Source of the DNA: Azophilus sp965220835
GTDB lineage: Bacteria; Pseudomonadota; Gammaproteobacteria; Pseudomonadales; Azotimanducaceae
DNA: 64,000 nucleotides
Assembly: GCA_965220835.1 (NCBI GenBank)
Contig: OZ244842.1
Location: forward strand, 3,472,001-3,536,000
Direction: 5' to 3'
Below the pieces are notes generated by a model, which worked only from the letters and a program-made list of their open reading frames with translations, was not told the DNA's origin and did no database searches. The position numbers and the translations under genes were made by a program. This document shows, piece after piece, positions 53,283-60,793 of this stretch; within the stretch, counting starts at the first letter, position 1, and each line of letters starts with the position of its first letter.

Positions 53283-55190
53283 ATGCGGCAATCGCGCAGA
53301 CAGTTCGTAGGCTGGAGCACGCTGGCAGCGGCGGCGGCTGGCGTGAATGTCGCCCTGCCCGCATGGGCTAGGTCCGGTGCGGCCACCGGGGTCCAGGGCT
53401 TAAGTGCGGTCTCTGGAACCACCTTCGATCTTTCCATTTCCCAGGCGCAGGTGCCGATCGACGGCAGGCTTGGCAACGCGATACTCATCAACGACAGTTT
53501 GCCCGGCCCGCTGCTGCGCTGGCGTGAAGGCCAGGACGTCACCTTGCGCGTCACCAATCACCTTGGTGCCCCAACATCAATCCACTGGCACGGCTTGCTG
53601 CTGCCGCCCGGAATGGACGGCGTGCCCGGCGTTTCCTTCCCCGGCATCGCGCCAGGCGAGACCTTTGTTTACCGGTATCCGATCCTTCAGGCGGGCACCT
53701 ACTGGTACCACAGCCACTCCGGATTGCAGGAACAGTTGGGTCACTATGGCCCGATCGTGATCGAGCCCAAGGCGGACCCGGTCAGCTTTGACCGGGAGTA
53801 CGTGCTGGTGCTTTCCGACTGGACTTTCGAAAACCCTCATCACCTGTATGCCAAGCTCAAGAAGAAGAGCAACGTTTACAACCGGCAACGCCGCACCTTG
53901 GTGGAGCTCATTGGTGACGCGCGTGAGCAAGGGTGGGGCACTGTGCTGGCCGACCGCAGCATGTGGGGTCGAATGCGCATGGATGCAACGGATCTTTCCG
54001 ACGTCACCGCCTCCACCTATTCCTACCTGATCAACGGACATGGGGTGTCCGACAACTGGACCGGCCTGTTTCGCGCCGGTGAGCGCGTGCGCCTGAGGTT
54101 CGTGAACGCGGCGGCGATGACCATCTTCAACGTGCGCATTCCCGGCCTGCCCATGACGGTGGTGCAGAGCGATGGCCTTGATCTCCAGCCGGTGGAAACC
54201 GACGAGTTCCAGATCGGCGTGGCGGAAACCTTCGACGTCGTTGTCCAGCCGCTCGATTCAGCCTACACGATCATGGCGGAGTCCAATGATCGCAGCGGCT
54301 TCGGGCGGGCCACGCTGGCCGTTCGCGAAGGTTTGAGCGCACCCATTCCGGAGTTGCGCCCGCGGCCGGTGCTCTCCATGCGAGACATGGCCATGGCGCA
54401 TGACATGGAGGGCGGCGGCCATGGCGGGCACAAGGCCATGGGTCATGACATGGAAGGCGGTGGCCATGACGGGCATAAAGCCATGGGTCATGACATGGAA
54501 GGCGGTGGCCATAACGGACATAAGGCCATGGGTCATGGACGGATGTCTGACGAAAACCCGAAGCCGGCCAGTCATCACGCGCACAAGGGGCATCGCGCCC
54601 GCGCCACGCGCGCTGCTGCGACTTCAGTTCGCGAAGGCGCAACCCAGATTTTTCCTCATGCCAAGGGCCCCGGGGTGGTTGGGTTGGCGGACGTGCAGCA
54701 GTTTCGCTTGGATGAACGGCCCTTCGGCCTTGAAGACGCGCCCCACCGAGTGCTCGTTTACGCGGACCTCAAGAGCCTGACGCCGATTCCCGACCCGCGT
54801 CCGCCGGAACGGGAGTTGGAGCTGCATCTGACGGGCAACATGGAGCGCTACATGTGGTCCTTCGATGGCGTGAAGCTCTCGGAGGTCGATGGGCCGATCG
54901 TGTTCCACGAGGGCGAGCGCCTGCGGCTGGTCATGGTGAACAACACCATGATGCTGCATCCGGTCCATCTGCACGGCATGTTCTTCGAGCTCAACACCGG
55001 CGAGGACCTGTACCGGCCGCGCAAGCACACGGTGACCATCAAGCCGGGTGAGCGCCTGTCCATCGACGTGACCGCCGATGCCTTTGGTGACTGGGCCTTC
55101 CACTGCCATCTGCTCTACCACATGCACGCAGGCATGATGCGTGTGGTTTCCGTGCGCCGCCAGGACGGCACGGCATGGCAACCCGCCTGA
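53283..55190 (+). CDS. Periplasmic multicopper oxidase, copper-resistance CopA/PcoA type
   Basis: A 635-aa Tat-exported oxidase (signal SRRQFVGWSTLAAAAAG) with three cupredoxin domains. Copper ligands are in SIHWHGLLLPPGMDGVPG and YWYHSHSGLQEQLG near the N-terminus, and in HPVHLHGMFFEL and WAFHCHLLYHMHAGMMRVV near the C-terminus. These complete the type 1 and trinuclear sites. Three 15-residue His/Met repeats (from residue 371, nt 54393-54527) form a copper-binding insert. By family it oxidises or sequesters periplasmic Cu(I). It overlaps copB by 16 bp. Confidence 0.94.
   Translation: MRQSRRQFVGWSTLAAAAAGVNVALPAWARSGAATGVQGLSAVSGTTFDLSISQAQVPIDGRLGNAILINDSLPGPLLRWREGQDVTLRVTNHLGAPTSIHWHGLLLPPGMDGVPGVSFPGIAPGETFVYRYPILQAGTYWYHSHSGLQEQLGHYGPIVIEPKADPVSFDREYVLVLSDWTFENPHHLYAKLKKKSNVYNRQRRTLVELIGDAREQGWGTVLADRSMWGRMRMDATDLSDVTASTYSYLINGHGVSDNWTGLFRAGERVRLRFVNAAAMTIFNVRIPGLPMTVVQSDGLDLQPVETDEFQIGVAETFDVVVQPLDSAYTIMAESNDRSGFGRATLAVREGLSAPIPELRPRPVLSMRDMAMAHDMEGGGHGGHKAMGHDMEGGGHDGHKAMGHDMEGGGHNGHKAMGHGRMSDENPKPASHHAHKGHRARATRAAATSVREGATQIFPHAKGPGVVGLADVQQFRLDERPFGLEDAPHRVLVYADLKSLTPIPDPRPPERELELHLTGNMERYMWSFDGVKLSEVDGPIVFHEGERLRLVMVNNTMMLHPVHLHGMFFELNTGEDLYRPRKHTVTIKPGERLSIDVTADAFGDWAFHCHLLYHMHAGMMRVVSVRRQDGTAWQPA
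54393..54527 (+). repeat. Three 45-bp His/Met repeats in the multicopper oxidase
   Basis: The units start at 54393, 54438 and 54483, each encoding a version of M-(A/G)-H-D-M-E-G-G-G-H-x-G-H-K-A. A partial fourth (MGHGRM) follows. The DNA units differ at only a few bases. Copy number can change in frame. Confidence 0.9.
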
Positions 55191-55897
55191 GTCCGGCCGC
55201 GTTCATATTGGCCGCGGTGACGCTTGCCGCGCTCGGTACGGCGACGCCGGCGTGGAGCGAGGCGCGGCCCATCACCATGGCCGAAGCCAAGGCAGCGATG
55301 CTCCACGAGCATGGTGGCGGGCGTTTCTGGATGGTGGCGGCGGAGCGCCTCGAGCGCACCATCAATTCCGGCGACCAATCAGTGTGGGACATGAGCGCTT
55401 GGTACGGCGGTGACATCCACCGGCTGCGCATCAAGTCGGAAGGCGAGTATGTGGACGGCCGGATCGAGCATGGCGATGTGCAGCTGCTGTACTCCCGCGC
55501 CACAACCGCGTTCTGGGACCTGCACGTGGGCGTGCGCAAGTCCTTAGGCCACGAGCCTGGTCGGCACTGGGCCGCGTTCGGCATTGCAGGCGTGGCGCCC
55601 TATTGGCTGGAAACGGATTTCAGTGTGTATGTCGGCGACAACGGTGCTGCCTTTGCCACCTTGGAATTGGAGCACGAACTGCTTGTCACCCAGAGGGTCG
55701 CAGTCCTTTCCCGTGGCGAGTGGGGGTTGCGGCTGGCCGGCAGCGAATTGGAAGCGCCCAGCGACGAAATGGCCCTCGGCCTGCGCTTGGCGTTCTTCCC
55801 CAGTCCTCAACTGGCGCCGTACCTGGGCTTCGAATGGACACGTAGCGACGGGGAGAGTGACACCGTGGTGGTTGCCGGCGTCTCGCTCTGGTTCTAG
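55175..55897 (+). CDS. copB: Copper resistance protein CopB (outer membrane)
   Basis: A 240-aa protein with a signal peptide (FILAAVTLAALGTATPAWSE) and the CopB/PcoB barrel. Conserved segments are WDMSAWYGGDIHRLRIKSEGEY, VQLLYSRATTAFWDLHVGVR, PYWLETDFSVYVGDNG and the C-terminal GFEWTRSDGESDTVVVAGVSLWF ending in Phe. The usual Met/His-rich N-terminus of longer CopB proteins is missing here, and the His/Met repeats sit in the oxidase instead. It overlaps the oxidase gene by 16 bp. Confidence 0.92.
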   Translation: MATRLSPAAFILAAVTLAALGTATPAWSEARPITMAEAKAAMLHEHGGGRFWMVAAERLERTINSGDQSVWDMSAWYGGDIHRLRIKSEGEYVDGRIEHGDVQLLYSRATTAFWDLHVGVRKSLGHEPGRHWAAFGIAGVAPYWLETDFSVYVGDNGAAFATLELEHELLVTQRVAVLSRGEWGLRLAGSELEAPSDEMALGLRLAFFPSPQLAPYLGFEWTRSDGESDTVVVAGVSLWF

Positions 55898-55949
55898 GCG
55901 CCGCTCCGGACGCGGAGTGCGTGATTCAAGGGCGACGCGAAACAGAACT

Positions 55950-56045
55950 GGCGCACGCTGGCAGGATCACCGCACGCCGGTAAAATTACCGCACGCCGGT
56001 AAAGTTACCGTACGCCGGCAAAGTTACCGTACACCGGCAAAAAGG
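55950..56045. repeat. 19-bp tandem repeats at the end of the lipoprotein gene
   Basis: Four 19-bp units run from 55969 to about 56045 (55969-55987, 55988-56006, 56007-56025, 56026-), with consensus ACCG(C/T)ACGCCGG(T/C)AAA(G/A)TT. A weaker fifth unit may start at 55950. The unit nearest the gene encodes its last residues (F-A-G-V-R-stop). The outer units are duplications of this 3' end and lie beyond the stop codon. Confidence 0.85.
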
Positions 56046-57523
56046 TAATCGGCTGCACAGGAGTCCGTTTCGTTTTGAAAGGAGACGGAAAACGCGACAG
56101 TGGACGCCGTCGGCAAGGCGAAGCGGTCAATGGTCCAAGTTCCCGTTTGGTCGCTGCTGGAACGATAGGTGCCTGACGCGGTGAGCGCTTCGGCGTTCTC
56201 CACCGGAGTGCCGGACAGCTCCAGAACCCGCCCGTAGAAGTTATCGAACTGAAGTGCCAATGCCTCGTCTTCCGCAGTGACCGTCAGTGTGGTCGAGTCT
56301 GCCAGCGGAATGCTGCCGATGCACTCTGGCGCGCCCGCGGTCACCAAGCTCTTGCCGACCGAGGTCTGGGCTAGCAGCAACGGACCATAGGTGGCGAGAG
56401 GGGCCGCGGACGGCATGGGCCACTCCGCCTCGATGGTGGTGCCGACGCGCGCGCCCTCGGCGCCGAGCACGACGGACTCCCGGTGGGTTGCCACGGTGCC
56501 CGCGCCATCCCCCCATTCGACGAGAACGTCATAGGGGCCGATGATCATTCCCTCGAACCGGGCGAGCGGCTCGTCACGCTCGAGCGTGACCGTCTGAGCT
56601 TGCCCGTGCCCCAGCACCTCCACCGTAGCCAGTGCGTCCCGAGACCCCTTGACCACGCCCAAGGAAGGCGGGTTTTCGAGCAAACCGGCAAACTCCAGCG
56701 TCGTCTGGCAGGAGCCAGCGGGATTTTCCAGTTCAACCAAGATGGCTGCCGCATTTGGCGCGGGCTCCGATAAGTGAGTGAGAGCCCAAGGCCCAGCCAC
56801 GCCATAGGACGACTTGAAGGTTCCCCTGGCGGTGAGCGGCGAGGAATCCGGATCGAACTGGCCAGATAGCGTCAGTGTGTCGCCTTGGGCTCCGCTGAAG
56901 TTCAGGTTCAAGGCCTCACCGTCCGCGATGAGGGCCAATTCCAAACGGGCGGCATCCTCTGCGCCGGGTTCTATGTCGGGACGCAAGCATCCTGCTTGGT
57001 CGAAATTCGCCCTGCCGGTGTAGCGACGCTGCGTGGATGTCTTGATCGCTGCTTCGACCACCAGATCGGCTCGCTGGTAGTCCACGTTCACGGTCACGTC
57101 GCCGGTGGTTTCCTGCAAGTTGATGAAGTAGGCGTAAGTGCCGATTTCCGCGCCGGCGCTGTTCACGGCAACCCGCAGGTCGTAGCGGCCAACCTCGAGG
57201 TCATCAAAGCGCACGAGCCTTGCGCCTTTCGGCATTTCCCGCTCGAACGTGCCGCTTTCGCCCTCAAGCGTGACCACGGCGACGGCGCCCGCGGGCATGG
57301 CCTCGTCTGAGCTGATGTGCAGGCGCACGATAGCCGAACTCAGCACGGGCGTCGGCTCCACCTCGACGACTTCGGCCTCCGACTCGTCCGCGGCATCCGA
57401 CTCCGGCGGCATCGGTTCAGGCACGTCAACCGTTTCACATCCCGAAACGGCCAAGAGGACGATGCCAAAAGCGAGCATCGACTTCGTTGCAGCGCACAGT
57501 TGCGCTCGATTGGAATTCCGCAC
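56024..57523 (-). CDS. Predicted lipoprotein with two duplicated beta domains
   Basis: A 499-aa protein of unknown function. A lipobox follows the signal core (FGIVLLAVSGCETVD, Cys about residue 29), then a Pro/Glu/Asp-rich linker. Two related ~110-residue domains are visible. The first (about 165-280) has LTLSGQFDPDSS, ARGTFKSSYG and SCQTTLEFAG; the second (about 385-499) has LELSGTPVENAE, ASGTYRSSSD and SCAADYLFAG. Each ends with a Cys and FAG, and each has an earlier Cys (GCLRPD / ECIGSI), suggesting one disulfide per domain. Between them are carboxypeptidase-regulatory-like beta stretches (ARFEGMIIGPYDVLVEW). It is convergent with copB and divergent from the histidine kinase. Confidence 0.7.
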   Translation of the reverse strand: MRNSNRAQLCAATKSMLAFGIVLLAVSGCETVDVPEPMPPESDAADESEAEVVEVEPTPVLSSAIVRLHISSDEAMPAGAVAVVTLEGESGTFEREMPKGARLVRFDDLEVGRYDLRVAVNSAGAEIGTYAYFINLQETTGDVTVNVDYQRADLVVEAAIKTSTQRRYTGRANFDQAGCLRPDIEPGAEDAARLELALIADGEALNLNFSGAQGDTLTLSGQFDPDSSPLTARGTFKSSYGVAGPWALTHLSEPAPNAAAILVELENPAGSCQTTLEFAGLLENPPSLGVVKGSRDALATVEVLGHGQAQTVTLERDEPLARFEGMIIGPYDVLVEWGDGAGTVATHRESVVLGAEGARVGTTIEAEWPMPSAAPLATYGPLLLAQTSVGKSLVTAGAPECIGSIPLADSTTLTVTAEDEALALQFDNFYGRVLELSGTPVENAEALTASGTYRSSSDQTGTWTIDRFALPTASTVAFSVSFQNETDSCAADYLFAGVR

Positions 57524-57746
57524 GATAGCCTTCCCCGTCAGTGTCAGTCAGCGCGCCGCTTGCTCCGCCCTCGCATTCTCCACGGCGGTGCTGAAACCGC
57601 AGTGCGTCGCAGCCCGAGCGATTCTATGAAAAATCCAAATCGCAAACAAATCGCCGCGCAGTCATCGCGCACTCATCAAGGGCCGCCACCTGTCCAGCGC
57701 CCGCGCGGCTCCGAAAGGCAAAGGGAAACCACCCCATTAGGCAGTA

Positions 57747-57774
57747 CGAACCTTGGCCCCAAGGCCAAGGTTCG
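57747..57774. promoter_or_regulatory. Perfect 12-bp-stem palindrome upstream of the histidine kinase
   Basis: CGAACCTTGGCC (57747-57758) and GGCCAAGGTTCG (57763-57774) flank a CCAA spacer. The site is 57 bp before the kinase start, in the 308-bp divergent gap 57524-57831. It could be a repressor or MerR-like operator, or an RNA hairpin in the kinase leader. There is no clear T-tract. The rest of this gap shows no gene. Confidence 0.5.
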
Positions 57775-57831
57775 CCTTGTTTCGGCTCGTTCAAGAAATG
57801 TAGTATTCGGTGGCGGACAAAGAGGAAGATT

Positions 57832-59940
57832 GTGGGGCTGCCAAAGCGCTTGCGGACCGAACCGATGCTGCGTGCCGTGCGGCGAATCGTTCCGAATGCC
57901 GAAGGGTTGGCGGAACGCCTAAAGCGTTGCTCCGCTTGGTTAGGGCGCCAGCCGGCGGTTCGCCTGATCACCCGCGTGCTGTCTAGGATCTCCGGGCAGC
58001 TCTATGCCGGCATGGGCGCCATTGTGGCGCTGACCTTGGTCGCAAGCTTGGTGGCATGGCTGGCGTTCGAGGCGATCGGCAATGCCCAGTCCGAAGTCAA
58101 CGAAACCAGCATGCCGCAGCTTGCCGGGTCCTTCGCTGTTGCGCAGCAAGGCAGCGCTTTGGCGGTCGCGGCCATGCGTCTTTCAGGCGCTGCATCGGCT
58201 GAGGAACTCGCGCAAATTGGTTCCGAGATCGATCAGCAGCGCTTGGAGTTCGAGATTCGTCTGTCGGAACTGACGGATCACAGCGGCGAACGGTTCGATA
58301 GCGTGCGCAGCTATGGTGGGGCGCTGATCACCAACATTGACGCACTGCGGCGAGTGGCCCAGGAGCGGATGGCATTGCGGTCACGCGTTCAATCCTCGCG
58401 CGAGGAACTGGCGGGCTTGGATCGGGATCTTTCGCGCCTGCCGGCATCGGCCGCCCAGCTTCGCGACCGGGGAGCGCTGGCCGTCCAGTTCCTGGAGAGC
58501 GCGCTGGGCGCCGTTGATGCCGAGTCCCTCGAGTCCGTTGAGGAACGCCTCTCACAGCACGTCACCACCCTGCGCGGCAACAACGCCATCGCTGAAGGCC
58601 TGCGCAGGCTGGGCCTGGCTCGAGACGGCGTGATCGCACTGCGGGCACAACAGCTGGTGCTGGACGGTCGCCTGAATGATCTGGCCAGCCAGAATCGCAA
58701 TCTGGCGGCGGATTTGCTCAGTGCGGTGGAGCGCCTCGTTGACGACGCGCGCAGTGCCGCCGCCGGGGCGGCCAGTGCGTCACAGGAGGCCATCGACGCC
58801 GCACTCACCCAGCTGTTCGTCATCAACGGCTTCAGCATTGTGGGTGCCATCCTGATTGCCTGGCTGCTGATCGGCCGGCTGTTGGCGCCCCGCCTGCAGG
58901 CGCTGTCCAATCGAATGCTGGCGATGGCCGATGGCGATCTTGAGGCCCCGGTCGCCATCGGCGGCCGCGACGAAGTCGCCGAGCTCGCCTCAGCCTTGGA
59001 AGTGTTCCGGCGCCATGCCATCGAAGTGCAGCGGCTAAACCTAGTCGAAAAGCTCGCCGAAGAGTTGCGCGGCAAGAACGATCAGCTTGAAACCGCACTG
59101 GAGGACTTGCGCCACGCCCAGAACCAGATCGTGGCGAGGGAGAAACTCGCCGGTTTGGGTGAGCTCACGGCCGGCGTCGCCCACGAAATCAGAAATCCCC
59201 TCAACTTCGTGCACAACTTCTCTGAAGTCTCGGTGGACTTGATGGAGGAGCTGCTCGAGGAGCTTGCGGACAGCCAGAACGGCTTCTCCGATGATCAGAA
59301 GGAATTGCTTGAGCCCATTTGCACCGACATTTCCGGCAACCTCAAGCGCATACGCAGCCACGGCGGGCGAGCGGAACGAATCGTCGGCGACATGTTGAAG
59401 ATGGGCGGCAGCACGGGTTCGCGGGAGCTGACAGCCATCAACAGCTTAATCGACGAGCAGATCAATCTCGTGCTCGCCAAGCAGGAGGGCAACGACGAGC
59501 CGCCTCTGAACATCGAGCGGGACTTCGACTCCCAAGCGGGCAAGATTGAAGTCGTTCCACAGGACATCGCCCGCGTGGTGCAGAACTTGATCATCAACGC
59601 TTGCCAAGCCACTGCGGAGCGCAGCCGTGCCGAAGAGGAGGCCGGCCGGACTTACGAGCCTACCATCGTCGTGGGAACCCGCAATCTGAACGATCGCCTT
59701 GAGGTGTACGTGCACGACAACGGCACTGGCATCCCTGATGACGCGGTCGACATGATTTTCAATCCCTTTTTCACCACGAGACCAACTGATCAAGGCACAG
59801 GGCTTGGGCTGTCGTTGTGCAACGACATTGCCAGGGGCCACGGCGGCTCCATCCGTGTGGAAACGGAGGTTGGCAGCCACGCCCGGATGACTTTGGAACT
59901 GCCCATCTCGCAGCTGCCCGCGGCGGAGCCGGCAGCCTAA
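57832..59940 (+). CDS. Membrane sensor histidine kinase
   Basis: A 702-aa kinase. A first membrane helix (LYAGMGAIVALTLVASLVAWLAF, about 62-84) and a second (LFVINGFSIVGAILIAWLLIG) enclose a ~240-residue, largely helical sensor region. A HAMP domain (ADGDLEAPVAIGGRDEVAEL) and a coiled coil (EKLAEELRGKNDQLETALEDL) follow. The phosphoacceptor is His451 in AGVAHEIRNPLNFVHNF. The ATPase domain has VVQNLIINACQATAE (N box), HDNGTGIPDD (G1), IFNPFFTTRPT (F) and GTGLGLSL (G2). GTG start 57832 follows AGAGGAAG. No response regulator is adjacent. Confidence 0.92.
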   Translation: MGLPKRLRTEPMLRAVRRIVPNAEGLAERLKRCSAWLGRQPAVRLITRVLSRISGQLYAGMGAIVALTLVASLVAWLAFEAIGNAQSEVNETSMPQLAGSFAVAQQGSALAVAAMRLSGAASAEELAQIGSEIDQQRLEFEIRLSELTDHSGERFDSVRSYGGALITNIDALRRVAQERMALRSRVQSSREELAGLDRDLSRLPASAAQLRDRGALAVQFLESALGAVDAESLESVEERLSQHVTTLRGNNAIAEGLRRLGLARDGVIALRAQQLVLDGRLNDLASQNRNLAADLLSAVERLVDDARSAAAGAASASQEAIDAALTQLFVINGFSIVGAILIAWLLIGRLLAPRLQALSNRMLAMADGDLEAPVAIGGRDEVAELASALEVFRRHAIEVQRLNLVEKLAEELRGKNDQLETALEDLRHAQNQIVAREKLAGLGELTAGVAHEIRNPLNFVHNFSEVSVDLMEELLEELADSQNGFSDDQKELLEPICTDISGNLKRIRSHGGRAERIVGDMLKMGGSTGSRELTAINSLIDEQINLVLAKQEGNDEPPLNIERDFDSQAGKIEVVPQDIARVVQNLIINACQATAERSRAEEEAGRTYEPTIVVGTRNLNDRLEVYVHDNGTGIPDDAVDMIFNPFFTTRPTDQGTGLGLSLCNDIARGHGGSIRVETEVGSHARMTLELPISQLPAAEPAA

Positions 59941-59992
59941 ATCGCTGAATTGGAGCGGTTGGACTCCGACGGCCGAAACCGGACGACGGCGC

Positions 59993-60793
59993 ATGCATAA
60001 AACGGTGATCGACGTGGATGCCCTGCGGGCGCTTGATGGCCAAGTGCGCCTGATCGACTGCCGCGCCCGCCTCGGCGACTTGGGCTACGGGCGGCGAGCC
60101 TATGAACAAGGCCACATCCCCGGCGCCCAGCACGGCGACTTGGACCGCGACCTTGCCGCCCCACCCGGCCCGAAGGGCCGTCATCCGCTCCCGGACCGGG
60201 CCGCGCTGGCCAAGCGCTTCGCCGCTTGGGGCGTCAACAACGACGACCAGCTGGTCTTCTACGATGACGCGGCAGGCGCCTTCGCTGCCCGCGGGTGGTG
60301 GTTGGCCCGGTGGTGCGGCCACGAGGCGGCAGCGGTGCTCGAAGTCGGCATAGGCGCTTGGCCGGGTTCGCTGGCCACCGGTTCCCCGGTGGCGAAACGC
60401 GGCAACTTCTCGCTGCGAACACCCCTGACGCGAACCGTCGGGGTGGCCGAGATCGCGGCCAATCCAGCCGCCCTGATCCTGATCGACGCCCGCGCCCAGC
60501 GCCGCTTCGACGGCCTTGATGAGCCTGTCGATCCGGTGGCCGGGCACATTCCCGGCGCCCACTGCCGGCCCTTTCAGGGCAACCTGGACGACGCCGGCCG
60601 TTTTCTGCCCGCCGCGCAACTGCGTGAGCGCTTCGCCAGCTTAGCGGACCATGCAGTCTGCTACTGCGGATCGGGGGTGACCGCCGCCCACAACGTGCTC
60701 GCCATGCGCTTGGCGGGCTTTGGCGAGCCGGCGCTCTATCCGGGGTCCTGGAGCGAGTGGATCAGCGACCCCGAACGCCCCATCGCGCCGTGA
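59993..60793 (+). CDS. sseA: Two-domain sulfurtransferase (rhodanese, SseA-like)
   Basis: A 266-aa protein with two rhodanese domains. The first (about 1-125) has LIDCRARLGDLGYGRRAYEQGHIPGAQHG and lacks the Cys. The second (about 150-266) has LIDARAQRRFDG, VAGHIPGAHCRPF and the active-site loop VCYCGSGVTAAHN with the catalytic Cys. It moves sulfane sulfur from thiosulfate or 3-mercaptopyruvate to acceptors. Its stop overlaps the mnmC GTG start (GTGA). Sulfur relay to tRNA thiolation is suggestive but unproven. Confidence 0.9.
   Translation: MHKTVIDVDALRALDGQVRLIDCRARLGDLGYGRRAYEQGHIPGAQHGDLDRDLAAPPGPKGRHPLPDRAALAKRFAAWGVNNDDQLVFYDDAAGAFAARGWWLARWCGHEAAAVLEVGIGAWPGSLATGSPVAKRGNFSLRTPLTRTVGVAEIAANPAALILIDARAQRRFDGLDEPVDPVAGHIPGAHCRPFQGNLDDAGRFLPAAQLRERFASLADHAVCYCGSGVTAAHNVLAMRLAGFGEPALYPGSWSEWISDPERPIAP

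Noticed and set aside
55950..56045. Tandem repeats considered as a CRISPR array
   Set aside because: The units are contiguous with no unique spacers, and no cas genes are present.
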